A DNA stretch of 64,000 nucleotides from Acidobacteriaceae bacterium. GTDB taxonomy: Bacteria; Acidobacteriota; Terriglobia; Terriglobales; Acidobacteriaceae. The stretch's first letter is position 1, and each line of letters starts with the position of its first letter. Shown one piece after another: positions 47,452 to 55,868 of the stretch. The position numbers and the translations under genes were made by a program. The notes under the pieces are model-generated. The model saw only the letters and a program-made list of their open reading frames with translations, made no database searches and was not told the origin of the DNA. The stretch covers positions 58,096-122,095 of the forward strand of contig JASHNW010000062.1 in NCBI GenBank assembly GCA_030041435.1, read 5' to 3'.

Positions 47452-48317
47452 GGCTCGGGATCGGGTTCCGGTGCAGGGCCGGGAGCGGGATCCGGTTCCG
47501 GCTGCGGCGGAAGACCGGGAATAGGTTCGGGGCCTGGGTCGATGCCGGGAACAGTTCCTGGCGCTGCTGCGAAATGTGAATCTGTGGCCACTTCTTTTTG
47601 GGAGTGCCGGGGGCAGAGTGCGGTTGTCCCGCAGTATTGCCACAGTTCTGAGGTGAGCAATCCGCCCAACGAGATGCGCGACGCTGTGTTAGTCCATCCC
47701 GCGGTGGCAAGCAGATCGCGCCACGGTGGAATCTGGCGAACGCGCAGGCCGGTGAGCAGATGGAAGGCTGCATACAGGGAGGCGATGAGCCATTTCCCAA
47801 CCTGGGTGCGAAGCTGGCCGGCAGCGGGAACCTGGAATTCTGAGACCAGCCAGACCGCTTCGGGCGCGAGGCGGGAGCGAACGCGCGCGATGAGCTGTTC
47901 GGCTTCGGCGCTGGTCAGGCAGTCGAGAAAGAAATGCGTGACGACAAGATCGTAGCCGTCGGCCGACGGTAAGGAAGCGCGTGCGTCTGCGCACAGAGTG
48001 GTGAGGCGGTTCTGCGCGCCGATGCTGGCCGCGCGTCCAAATAGGAGCCGCAGCATGGCAGGGCTGGCGTCGACAGTATCGGCCCTGAGCTGCGGGTTGG
48101 CGGCGAGCAGACGCGCGAGAAATCGCCCGTCGCCATCGCCAATGACCAGAGCGCGGCGGCGCGACAGCAGCGCGGGCAGATGGTAGAAGCGGCAGCGCTC
48201 CAGCAGGGAGCCGAAGGAGGCATACTCCATCGGCCGGTACAGGCGCGCGACGCGATCGAAGCAGGGGACGGGGCCGCAACCCGGAACTGAACCGGAGCGT
48301 GGAACGGATTGGGTCAT
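47373..48317 (-). CDS. Class I SAM-dependent methyltransferase with Pro-rich tail
   Basis: The 314-residue product has a Rossmann methyltransferase at residues about 25-200: ALVIGDGDGRFLARLLA (motif I), DTVDASPAMLRLL, LTTLCADARASL and YDLVVTHFFLDCLT. The C-terminus (about 250-300) is an unusual Pro/Glu-rich run of PEPxPGP-type repeats (DPGPEPIPGLPPQPEPDP and on). The substrate is unknown. It overlaps the membrane-protein gene upstream by 4 bp (ATGA) and the convergent TPR gene by 79 bp. The Pro tail and the Gly-rich TPR end are read from opposite strands of the same DNA. Confidence 0.82.
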   Translation of the reverse strand: MTQSVPRSGSVPGCGPVPCFDRVARLYRPMEYASFGSLLERCRFYHLPALLSRRRALVIGDGDGRFLARLLAANPQLRADTVDASPAMLRLLFGRAASIGAQNRLTTLCADARASLPSADGYDLVVTHFFLDCLTSAEAEQLIARVRSRLAPEAVWLVSEFQVPAAGQLRTQVGKWLIASLYAAFHLLTGLRVRQIPPWRDLLATAGWTNTASRISLGGLLTSELWQYCGTTALCPRHSQKEVATDSHFAAAPGTVPGIDPGPEPIPGLPPQPEPDPAPGPAPEPDPEPYPGPIPAPQPVTRIACDAACGSMFA

Positions 48318-49195
48318 CCGCGCCAGCGGATGAGGAGCAGAAGCGGCGTGAGCAGCGCGGCGTCGGCCAGGATGCGCTGCGCGAGGGACGAGGGGGCGGC
48401 GCGTTCAGCGGATCGGTGCGCCTCGCGGCTGGAATCGCGATCGAGCGCGAAGAGCAGCAGAGCGGAGGCCAGCGCGGCGGTAGCGAGGCCGAGAACGCCG
48501 GCATGTTGCCCCCCGGCGAGCGCCATGAGCGCGGCGGCTGCGGCGGCCACGCAAAGGGCCAGAGTGGAGACAGGCGACCATCGCCGGCCGGTTTCGGATT
48601 TCTCCCAGACATGAATTGCGGCGCAGTTGAGCCAGCACAGGGCCGCGAAGAGCAGCGCGAGCACTGCAAGGTCCGCGCGAGCCGGACCCGACTGCGACCA
48701 GGCGGGCACGATGCAGGCGAGGGCGAAGACCAGGCCGACCACCAGCTCACGTGGAAAACGCAGGCGGACGGAGGGCAGATGCACGACGGCGAAATACACC
48801 ATCGCGACAGCGAAGATGACGGTATCTTCGCGCCGAGCCGCGGGCGGCATGAAAAAGATGAAAACTGCCAGGGAAATCGCCGCAGCACAACCCGCAACCA
48901 GCAATGCCCGCCGGTGGCGGGCGTGAAAAAAGTGGCGCTCGCGCAGGTCGTTGCGCGTGCCGCCGTCGCGGCCATCGAGGAGACGATCGGCAATATACAG
49001 AAGCCAGGTGCCGATGCCGAGCACGGCGAGTGAGGCCGGGGCGGCAGCAACGCGCACTGCGCGCGCAAAACTCCACGCCCACAGCACCGCCACGGTGGGG
49101 GCATCGAAGCTCAGCAGGTGCCAATAGACCGGGAAGGCAGCCACGAGGGACCGCCGGCGCTCGCCAACACCGGGGATAGACGCGGCAACAGCCAC
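48314..49195 (-). CDS. Polytopic membrane protein, possibly UbiA-like
   Basis: The 293-residue product starts at GTG 49195 with only a poorly placed GGAG. About eight hydrophobic helices are visible. LLYIADRLLDGRDGGTRNDL in the first third resembles the Asp-rich substrate loop of UbiA prenyltransferases (N/D-x-x-x-D), but the second Asp motif is not clear. It follows the TonB-receptor gene by 9 bp on the same strand and overlaps the methyltransferase start by 4 bp, so all three are probably cotranscribed. Function is not established. Confidence 0.6.
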   Translation of the reverse strand: MAVAASIPGVGERRRSLVAAFPVYWHLLSFDAPTVAVLWAWSFARAVRVAAAPASLAVLGIGTWLLYIADRLLDGRDGGTRNDLRERHFFHARHRRALLVAGCAAAISLAVFIFFMPPAARREDTVIFAVAMVYFAVVHLPSVRLRFPRELVVGLVFALACIVPAWSQSGPARADLAVLALLFAALCWLNCAAIHVWEKSETGRRWSPVSTLALCVAAAAAALMALAGGQHAGVLGLATAALASALLLFALDRDSSREAHRSAERAAPSSLAQRILADAALLTPLLLLIRWRG

Positions 49196-49204
49196 AGCTC
49201 CATT

Positions 49205-51508
49205 TTAGAAGTGAAAGTGGTAACGAACTTCTCCGTAAATCTGACGTGGATCATTTTCGTGGAAACCGCCGAAGGTGAGGCTGTTGTCGAGCAGGACGCG
49301 GGTGTTGACAACGTTGGTGGCATTCGCGTCGATGGTCCAGTTTTCCCCGAACGATTTGCCCAGCGCCAAATCGCAGGTGGTGTGGCCGGGTAGATACGCG
49401 TTGGTGTATGGCGACGGCGGATTGCGGTAGCCGTTCGAAAAGCCCGAGCCGTAATAGACGTTCACTGAGCCGTAAGCGTGCGCGGGCAGGCGGCCGTCGA
49501 AGCCGGCGTTCAGCGTATTGCGCTGATCGTGGTCGAGCGCGGTGTAGCCGGGCGGGACCGCGCATGCCGGGGAATCCGGCGGAGAGCAGATGAGGCCGCC
49601 GGTAACCGGCCCGCGCTGCTGCGCAAGCTGGTTGGAGTAGGCGAGGTGCGCCTGTCCATAGCGCCACGACCGAGGGGAGCGGATGGTCAGTTCCCACGCG
49701 TTGATCTTTGCGCCCTGCACCGTGATGGGGATGAAGATGTCGGACTCGCCGATGTTGCTGTGATCGAGGAAGTCGTTGGCGCGGGTTTCGAAGGTGTCGG
49801 CATCCAGCAGCCAGCCGCGCCAGGGAATCGCCAGGCCGAACTGGTGCTCCTCGTCGCGTTCGCCGTGCAGCGGGACAAAGCTGGTGTTGGTGCCATGTGC
49901 ATAGGCCAGGGCCGGGCCGGTGAGGCTGGTGAGCGGCGGCGGCTGGTAGAAGTGGCCGTAGAAGCCGCGCAGGACCCAGTTGAGTTTCGGAATCTGCACG
50001 GCCATGCCGATGCGCGGGTAGATGGCGTTCTCATTGAGTGTGGCCTGGAAGTGCGTCTGACGCTCGCCGCCGATCAGCGTCAGCCACGTGGTGGGCCGGT
50101 AGTTGTCTTCGACGAACGCCTCTTCCACGCCGCCGATGACCACCGAGGACTCAGAGAAACTGGGTGCGCTGCCGTCGTTGAAGATGGCGCCGAAGAGATC
50201 GTTCTCGTGCTGCGCGTAGCCGTAAAGGCCGGCCTTGAAGAAATTGCGCGCGATGCTGGTGGAGTAATACGCCTGCCCCCCGCTGTACTGGCCGGTTTGC
50301 CGCGCTGTCGTCGCCGTGGGCAGATCGTCTGCGCCGGGTTGATAGTCGGCGTCGTTGTAGTGATAGAAGGGGGAAATCTCAAAGAGCGTCGAGGGCGTGA
50401 GCGTGTGGATCCAGGAGAAGGTGGAGTAGCCGTCCGTCTCGTGTTCACCGTCGCGCAGGCCCGATGAGTCGTAGAGCTGGTTTTCCCAGTCGACCGGGTC
50501 GGGGTCGAAGGGGATCTGATAGTAGTCGGTGCGGAGTTGCCCGGCGAAGCGCAGCTGATCCCGAGGATCCTGGTTGAAGATGAGCGAAGCGAAGCCGCCG
50601 TAGCCGTTCTCCGCGTCGTGCGTTGCCTTCTCGATCGGGGCCATCAGGCCGTAGCCGGAGCGGTTGCCGTTGAGGGCTGCGAACCAGGCAAAGCGCTCGG
50701 AGTGGTCGCCGAGGTTCAGCTGGCTGTCCGTCTGGTAGAAATTCCCGAACGTGGTGACGAATTCGCCTTCACGGTTCATCTCGAAGCCGGTGCGGGGGAT
50801 GACGTTGAACATGCCGTAGGTGCGGTCGCCGAGGTCGGCGTTATAACTGCCGCGGTCGATCTCCACGGTGTCGATGTCGCGCGGGTCGACCTGCGGGCCG
50901 ACGTTGCTGGCGATGTTGGTGTTCGGGATAGGCACTCCGTCGATCATCCAGTTCAGCTCGTGGCCGCCGCGCATGTGCAGCATGTCGTGGCTCATGTAGG
51001 CTCCGGGAGTGAAATCGGTAATCATGGCCAGCGAGTTGGTGCGGTCGGCGCCGGGCGTCTGCATGATGTCGGAGCGGTTGATCATGGTGGTGGGGGTGAC
51101 GGAGTCGGGAGTGGCCTCCTGCGGCTCGGCGTGCACTTCGGCGGATTGCTGAACGGAGGCAACCGCAAGGGGGAAATGCAGAATATCCGCGCCGTTCGAG
51201 GTCACCGTCAGGGTCTGCTGCAGATCGGCGAAGCCGGGGCTGGAGACGTGGATAACATACACCCCAGGCGGGACGGCGAGGAGGGAGAAGTAGCCCTCCG
51301 CATTGCTCGTTGTGGAGAAGCGAAGATCGGAGCCGGCGGCACGCAGGACGATGTGCGCTCCCTCGATGGGGCGATGCGTAGGATCGTGAACAATGCCCTG
51401 GACCTGGCCGAGGACAGCGGCGCGGGCGAGCGGGGCGGCAAGCAGGCAGACGAGCAGGCATGCGAGCAGGCAAGGTAGCGCCGGCGCGAGAGAAAGCCTT
51501 CGCGGCAT
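49205..51508 (-). CDS. TonB-dependent receptor with carboxypeptidase-regulatory-like N-domain
   Basis: The 767-residue product (ATG 51508, AGGAG upstream) has a signal peptide to about residue 31, an Ig-like regulatory domain (GQVQGIVHDPTHRPIEGAHI, GVYVIHVSSPGFADLQQTLT), a plug (RTNSLAMITDFTPGAYMSHD, MLHMRGGHELNWMIDGVPIP) and a 22-strand barrel ending in VRYHFHF with terminal Phe. Such receptors take up metal chelates or glycans across the outer membrane, powered by TonB. Placed downstream of a Cys/His-rich small protein and a copper-RiPP cluster, a metal-related ligand is plausible but unproven. Confidence 0.92.
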   Translation of the reverse strand: MPRRLSLAPALPCLLACLLVCLLAAPLARAAVLGQVQGIVHDPTHRPIEGAHIVLRAAGSDLRFSTTSNAEGYFSLLAVPPGVYVIHVSSPGFADLQQTLTVTSNGADILHFPLAVASVQQSAEVHAEPQEATPDSVTPTTMINRSDIMQTPGADRTNSLAMITDFTPGAYMSHDMLHMRGGHELNWMIDGVPIPNTNIASNVGPQVDPRDIDTVEIDRGSYNADLGDRTYGMFNVIPRTGFEMNREGEFVTTFGNFYQTDSQLNLGDHSERFAWFAALNGNRSGYGLMAPIEKATHDAENGYGGFASLIFNQDPRDQLRFAGQLRTDYYQIPFDPDPVDWENQLYDSSGLRDGEHETDGYSTFSWIHTLTPSTLFEISPFYHYNDADYQPGADDLPTATTARQTGQYSGGQAYYSTSIARNFFKAGLYGYAQHENDLFGAIFNDGSAPSFSESSVVIGGVEEAFVEDNYRPTTWLTLIGGERQTHFQATLNENAIYPRIGMAVQIPKLNWVLRGFYGHFYQPPPLTSLTGPALAYAHGTNTSFVPLHGERDEEHQFGLAIPWRGWLLDADTFETRANDFLDHSNIGESDIFIPITVQGAKINAWELTIRSPRSWRYGQAHLAYSNQLAQQRGPVTGGLICSPPDSPACAVPPGYTALDHDQRNTLNAGFDGRLPAHAYGSVNVYYGSGFSNGYRNPPSPYTNAYLPGHTTCDLALGKSFGENWTIDANATNVVNTRVLLDNSLTFGGFHENDPRQIYGEVRYHFHF

Positions 51509-51610
51509 AACGAACTCCTGAGGAAGGGAGGAGATATGTAACAGTTATTGCCGAAACAGGATCGGCGCGCGGTCTCATCCGCGAGCGGATTTCCTGTTGC
51601 GCGGGAATCG

Positions 51611-51988
51611 TTACAGCGCGAGTGGCGAAGGAGGGCCGCGCTTCTGGCGCGCGCGGTGGAAAGAGATGCGATAGCCGGACTCGGCTTCGCCGATGATGGC
51701 AGCCGGGCCGGCGGTGGCAGCCTCGGCAGCGCTCCGCGTATGCGCGCCGAAAGCGTGCGGCAGCATGAGCACCGGTCCGGCCCACGGAGCGTACGGGCAT
51801 TTGGCCGAAACGGAGCGATCGTGCGACGGGACGTTCACCGTCGTCATGCCCGCCATTGAGCAGTGGTGCGCGCCATTGCGGCGGCAGCAGGCAGGCAGCG
51901 ATGCCTCATCCGGTCCCGAGGCAAATGCAGGCGCGATCAGCGGCAGGCCGAATCCGATCACCAGCAGCATGGCCAGCGCGCGTCGCAT
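51611..51988 (-). CDS. Small exported Cys/His/Met protein, possible copper-related
   Basis: From ATG 51988 the product has 125 residues; an ATG at 52021 is in frame. A signal peptide (MRRALAMLLVIGFGLPLIAP, cleaved near FAS) precedes ASLPACCRRNGAHHCSMAGM, a Cys-Cys...His-His-Cys-x-Met cluster, then a further Cys (SAKCPYAP) and a basic end RISFHRARQKRGPPSPLAL. I recall this pattern (CCRR-G-HHC and ending QKRGPP) in acidobacterial exported proteins next to TonB receptors. The residues suit soft-metal binding such as copper. It ends 102 bp before the receptor start. Confidence 0.65.
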   Translation of the reverse strand: MRRALAMLLVIGFGLPLIAPAFASGPDEASLPACCRRNGAHHCSMAGMTTVNVPSHDRSVSAKCPYAPWAGPVLMLPHAFGAHTRSAAEAATAGPAAIIGEAESGYRISFHRARQKRGPPSPLAL

Positions 51989-52040
51989 GAGACATGGTAG
52001 CATCGGGCCCGCGCACCGCACGAAATGTGCCAGTTGCCGG

Positions 52041-53189
52041 CTACTGCAGCGTCGTCGCGACGCCCTGCTGCACCAGGGGATAGACGCCCTTCTTTTCGGT
52101 TGTCAGGGTCAGGCGCTGGTAATCGGAGGCCGATGCGTCTTTGCTGGGGACGAAGGTCAGCGTGTACTCATTTTTGATCAGACCTTCTTCCTTCCCGTAG
52201 GCTTCGTCAGCCTTGTCGCGCTTGCCTTCCACCATGTAGCCGCCGGTCGCTGAGCAGAGTCGGATCAGGTTTGCCCGGCCGTCGACATGCGGTTGCTCCG
52301 AGGGCTGCTGACCGCCGCGCCGCCCCCCACCGGGATAACCGCCTCCGCCGCCCGGGTAGCCTCCGCCGGGAAAACCTCCGCCCTGGCCGCCGCGCCGCCC
52401 GTTGTTCTGGTTGGGCCGGGCCTCCTCTTCTTCCGCTTTGTAGTAAATGGCGAAGATGGCGGTATGGGTGTTCTGCGCCGCCTCGATGGCGTCCTCCATC
52501 GTCTCTTTGCTGTCATGGTCGACGCCGTCGCTGATCAGGACGATGATGTGCTGGCCGGGCTGTTTCTTCATCACCTCGGTGGTGGCGAGATAGATGGCAT
52601 CGTAAAGCGTGCCGCCGCTGCTGCCTCCCCAGTGCGGCGCGCCGGAGCTCTGATCGCTGCTGCTGCCGTCACTGCCGCTCTGGTTGCCGAATTGGGGCGA
52701 CCCCATCTGGTTGATCGCATCGTGCAGCTTGTTCTGCGCGCTGGTCGGGTCGGCCAGCAGATCCACCTCGGCGGCATAGTCGATGACGAAGAACGTGTTC
52801 TGCGAGCCGGGCAGCGTGTGGTCGACAAAGTGGACGCTGGCCAGGCGCTCGTCGCCAAGCTCGGTATGCATAGCTGAACCCGTCTCACCAACGATCCCGA
52901 AAGCAATCGGGGAGGGCGCCGCCGGGCCAAACGACTGGATGGTCTGCGCTGCGCCGTTGTCGGTCAGCTTCAGATCGGCTGCGGTGAAGCCCTTTACGGC
53001 ATTGCCCTTGTCGTCGACGACGAATACCGGCAGCGTGAGGGCGCCGAGCGCCGAGTTGACCACCGGCGCGCTGCTCTGAGCGGGCGCCGCAGGTGCAGCC
53101 TGGGCTGCGGCGTGCGTGGACGAAAAGGGCAGCAGCGCCGCGAGGGCGGCCGCCGGAAGACAACTGCGCAGAACGGAATGAATCTTCAT
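52041..53189 (-). CDS. Secreted VWA-domain protein (acidobacterial VWFA-related type)
   Basis: From ATG 53189 the product has 382 residues: signal peptide to about residue 28, then a linker, LPVFVVDDKGNAVKGFTAAD and LKLTDNGAAQTIQSF, and a VWA domain with HIIVLISDGVDHDSKETMED. The MIDAS motif D-x-S-x-S is replaced by FGIVGETGSAMH, so metal binding is doubtful. A Gly-rich insert (FPGGGYPGGGGGYPGGG) sits at about 275-310. Proteins with this opening (a LxVxVxDxxGxxVxGL-like strand before VWA) are abundant in Acidobacteria. Same strand as, and 65 bp after, doxX. Confidence 0.85.
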   Translation of the reverse strand: MKIHSVLRSCLPAAALAALLPFSSTHAAAQAAPAAPAQSSAPVVNSALGALTLPVFVVDDKGNAVKGFTAADLKLTDNGAAQTIQSFGPAAPSPIAFGIVGETGSAMHTELGDERLASVHFVDHTLPGSQNTFFVIDYAAEVDLLADPTSAQNKLHDAINQMGSPQFGNQSGSDGSSSDQSSGAPHWGGSSGGTLYDAIYLATTEVMKKQPGQHIIVLISDGVDHDSKETMEDAIEAAQNTHTAIFAIYYKAEEEEARPNQNNGRRGGQGGGFPGGGYPGGGGGYPGGGRRGGQQPSEQPHVDGRANLIRLCSATGGYMVEGKRDKADEAYGKEEGLIKNEYTLTFVPSKDASASDYQRLTLTTEKKGVYPLVQQGVATTLQ

Positions 53190-53254
53190 GGTTTGCCTGG
53201 ATATCGTTGAACCATCCATTAGACGGGTGGACCCACGCCGGGGTTTCGCGCCCC

Positions 53255-53773
53255 TCAGCATGGATCTTTGCGATTTTGTCCGCCGCCGCGCCGGAAAAAC
53301 CAGTAGTCCAGCGAAAAACGCCCGGGCCCGAAGATCAGGATCAGCAGCGAGGCGAACAGGAAAGTGTACGGGTCGGCGTTGTAGAACTTGCCGGGGTCGC
53401 TGAGGATGGAGCCGAGCGCGTCGCGGTCCGACAGGACATACGCGCCAATCATATCGCCCGAGAGAAACAGGCCGGTGATGCGCGAGCCGAGGCCGAGGAT
53501 GAGGAGAATGCCGCCGACCAGCTCCAGCAGCGAGATGATGACGCAGGTTGGGCCAGGCAGGGGAACGCCGAGGCTCGAGAAGAACTGCGTTGCGTTGTCC
53601 AGGTGATGCAGGCGGCCCCAGCCGGACTGGGAGAATTGCCATCCCCAGTAAAGCCGGACGAGAAGGAGGAAAGGCGACTGCAGTGCGGCGGAGCCTCGCT
53701 GGAAGCGGTAGTAGATGGTGGACAGTTTTCCCGCGGATTTTTTGGTGGAGCCGGGTGTGGCGGACGTGCTCAT
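53255..53773 (-). CDS. DoxX-family membrane protein
   Basis: The 172-residue product has four membrane helices of the DoxX type: LQSPFLLLVRLYWGWQFSQS (first helix with R-x-x-x-G), PTCVIISLLELVGGILLILG, and SRITGLFLSGDMIGAYVLSD. DoxX proteins are redox-associated; one is a constant companion of HvfABC/bufferin operons (the D component). Its start overlaps the stop of a 44-codon ORF (ATGA). It probably belongs to the precursor-peptide operon with hvfB and hvfC. Confidence 0.9.
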   Translation of the reverse strand: MSTSATPGSTKKSAGKLSTIYYRFQRGSAALQSPFLLLVRLYWGWQFSQSGWGRLHHLDNATQFFSSLGVPLPGPTCVIISLLELVGGILLILGLGSRITGLFLSGDMIGAYVLSDRDALGSILSDPGKFYNADPYTFLFASLLILIFGPGRFSLDYWFFRRGGGQNRKDPC

Positions 53774-53904
53774 AGGAATGCCTTTCGTGCGTGTCCGGCT
53801 AAAGGGTCTGCGGCGATTCCGGTCGAGGAGGCAGGGTGGCCCTGCGCCAAATATGCAAAGACGAGGCCGGTGCGCCCGTCAGCGATCTGATCGAGGATGG
53901 CCAT
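53770..53904 (-). CDS. 44-residue ORF between hvfC and doxX
   Basis: ATG 53904 lies 2 nt after the hvfC stop and the TGA overlaps the doxX ATG, so translation could be chained through it. The product starts MAILDQIADGRTGLVFAYLA, like the first helices of ankyrin-type proteins, but stops after a Pro/Ala-rich stretch. It may be a truncated remnant or a small linking protein. No own ribosome site is seen. Confidence 0.4.
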   Translation of the reverse strand: MAILDQIADGRTGLVFAYLAQGHPASSTGIAADPLAGHARKAFL

Positions 53905-53906
53905 TG

Positions 53907-54860
53907 CTATCGCGGGGAATCGACGGACTGCGTGAACCACCCCAGCATAGACCAGGTGGCAAAGGCTTCCTGCAAAAAGGCGGTGCGGTCGTCTTCGCGG
54001 ATTCCGCTCGCGGCGAAGGCGGACTCGATCGCTTCGCCCAGCGGCTTCCCTTCCATCAGCGCCGCGAGCAGCCGGAATTCCTCCGGCAACAGGGGCTTGT
54101 ACCAGACGGAATTCTCGTGGCGATGGACGGCCAAATGCATCGTCTTCGGCGCCAGCGCGGCCACATGGCGAACGTGCCGGCGCTTGCGTGCTGTGCTGGC
54201 ATTGTTCGTGGAAGAGGCGCTGCTTCCGTCCTCGGTGCGCACCTGCAGCAGTAGATCGTCGACCGGATAGGAGAGCGCGAGCAGGCGCAGATGCGGCTGA
54301 AGATGAAGCACCGAATTCTCGTCGAGGTTCACCAGCGCTTCGGCGTTTAGGCGCGGCTTCTCTTCGGAGTCGAAGGCTTCGATGTGCGCCCACTCGAGGC
54401 GCACCATGTCGAGCGCCAGCTGTACGTGGGGTTGAATGGTGCCAGGGTTGCGCTCGAGCCAGGACTCGAGCCGCGAGCCGAGGTTGCGCAGTGTGAACGA
54501 CTCGGAGGGGCAGTCGGTGAGGTAGGCGCGCATGAGCGCGTCGAATTTGGCTCGTCCGACGATGGCCAGCAGTCCGGGAAAGTCCTCCTCAAAGCACGTA
54601 TACAGACGGAACCAGTACTGGCGGTTGTAAATCTCGAGGCGCTCGAAGGAGGTAAGCCGGTCGTTGGGGCGGATGATGGCTTCCGCCTCGGCGCGGTTCG
54701 ATGTGCCGTCGCGGCGGCGGCGCGGCATGGTCTCAGCGCGGGTGAGCGGATGCATGACGGCAGCCGCCATGCGCCGCTGGATTTCCAGCAACTGACCCGC
54801 ACCCTCCCGCGCGGAATTGGATGGCGCGGAAGTGTGGTGCACCCGGCTCGTCGTGCTCAT
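53907..54860 (-). CDS. hvfC: HvfC/BufC-type DUF2063 partner of the MNIO enzyme
   Basis: From ATG 54860 the product has 317 residues; the frame is open further upstream inside hvfB. The N-terminal DUF2063 domain (LLEIQRRMAAAVMHPLTRAE, RLTSFERLEIYNRQYWFRLY, FEEDFPGLLAIVGRAKFDAL) is followed by a domain with SVLHLQPHLRLLALSYPVDD and RLLAALMEGKPLGEAIESAF. In HvfABC and bufferin systems this partner recruits the precursor to the MNIO enzyme. The ATG overlaps the hvfB stop (ATGA, 54857-54860). Confidence 0.9.
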   Translation of the reverse strand: MSTTSRVHHTSAPSNSAREGAGQLLEIQRRMAAAVMHPLTRAETMPRRRRDGTSNRAEAEAIIRPNDRLTSFERLEIYNRQYWFRLYTCFEEDFPGLLAIVGRAKFDALMRAYLTDCPSESFTLRNLGSRLESWLERNPGTIQPHVQLALDMVRLEWAHIEAFDSEEKPRLNAEALVNLDENSVLHLQPHLRLLALSYPVDDLLLQVRTEDGSSASSTNNASTARKRRHVRHVAALAPKTMHLAVHRHENSVWYKPLLPEEFRLLAALMEGKPLGEAIESAFAASGIREDDRTAFLQEAFATWSMLGWFTQSVDSPR

Positions 54861-55771
54861 TGGGCTGCTCCCGAAGTTTCGATCATCGACGATGCCGCGG
54901 CTTCCACGGCGGAAATCGCTGCGTGGGGCGAGGCTTCCACGGCCGCCTTCAGGAATTTGTTTGCCTTGAGCGCTTCGGCGTGGACTTCCTCGAAGCTGGG
55001 GATGTTGTCGTCCCATTCCAGCAGCGTGGCGGTGGGGCCGCAGCGCTCGATGGCGCGCGCGTAGAGACGCCAGACTGCCGGCAGGACGGGATGGTCGTGC
55101 GTGTCGAGAATGTACTTCTCGAACTTGCTGTGACCGGCGATGTGAATCTGCGCCACGCGATGCGGAGGGACGAAATTCACGTAGTCAAAGGGGTTGAAGT
55201 TGTGATTTTTCGAAGAGACGTAGATGTTGTTGACATCGAGCAGAATGCCGCAGTCGGCGCGCTCGACGACTTCGGTCAGAAACTCCCATTCGGTCATCTC
55301 AGAGGCGTGGAACTCGGCGTAGCTGGAGACGTTTTCGACGACCACGGGGACCTCGGTGAAGTCCTGAACCTGGCGGATCTTCCGCGCGGTCACCTCGACG
55401 GCTTCCCAGGTGTACGGCATAGGAAGGAGATCGTGGGTATAGCGGCCGTCGACCGATCCCCAGCAGAGATGATCGCTGAGCCACGGCGTTTTGGTGCGGC
55501 GGGCGAGAGCTTTCAGGCGCTTCAGGTGCTCGCGGCTGAGCGGGTCCACAGACCCGAAGTACATGGAGACGCCGTGCTGCACGACGCGGTATTGCTCGAG
55601 GATTTTGTCGAGAGTTTCGAGCGGCTTTCCGCCGTCGATCATGTAGTTTTCCGAGATGATCTCGAACCAGTCGACGACCGGCCGTCGGGTCAGGATGTGC
55701 TCGTAGTGCGGAATGCGCAGACCGATGCCTACGCCGTAGTCGGTGAATCCGTTGAAGCGGCTTGCGGGCAT
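54857..55771 (-). CDS. hvfB: MNIO (DUF692) enzyme, HvfB/BufB-like
   Basis: The 304-residue TIM-barrel product carries the DUF692 landmarks and metal-ligand positions: QHGVSMYFGSVDPLSREHL, SDHLCWGS, LLPMPYTWEAVE, VVVENVSSYAEFHASEM, GILLDVNNIYVSSKNHNFNP, QIHIAGHSKFEKYILDTHDH and LLEWDDNIPSFEEVHAEAL. These proteins use two or three iron ions to oxidise cysteines of a precursor peptide into heterocycles or other forms (MbnB, ChrH, BufB). ATG 55771 has an AGAGG site. Precursor gene hvfA is 1.0 kb upstream with one membrane-protein gene between. Confidence 0.93.
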   Translation of the reverse strand: MPASRFNGFTDYGVGIGLRIPHYEHILTRRPVVDWFEIISENYMIDGGKPLETLDKILEQYRVVQHGVSMYFGSVDPLSREHLKRLKALARRTKTPWLSDHLCWGSVDGRYTHDLLPMPYTWEAVEVTARKIRQVQDFTEVPVVVENVSSYAEFHASEMTEWEFLTEVVERADCGILLDVNNIYVSSKNHNFNPFDYVNFVPPHRVAQIHIAGHSKFEKYILDTHDHPVLPAVWRLYARAIERCGPTATLLEWDDNIPSFEEVHAEALKANKFLKAAVEASPHAAISAVEAAASSMIETSGAAQ

Positions 55772-55868
55772 CGTCTACCTCTCTCTCAACCCATTATGCC
55801 GAACGGTCGAGTGCCGGGGCGGGCACGGCCCGCGGTCCGTGCGATTCCGAAAATGGGCAGGCCTTGCA

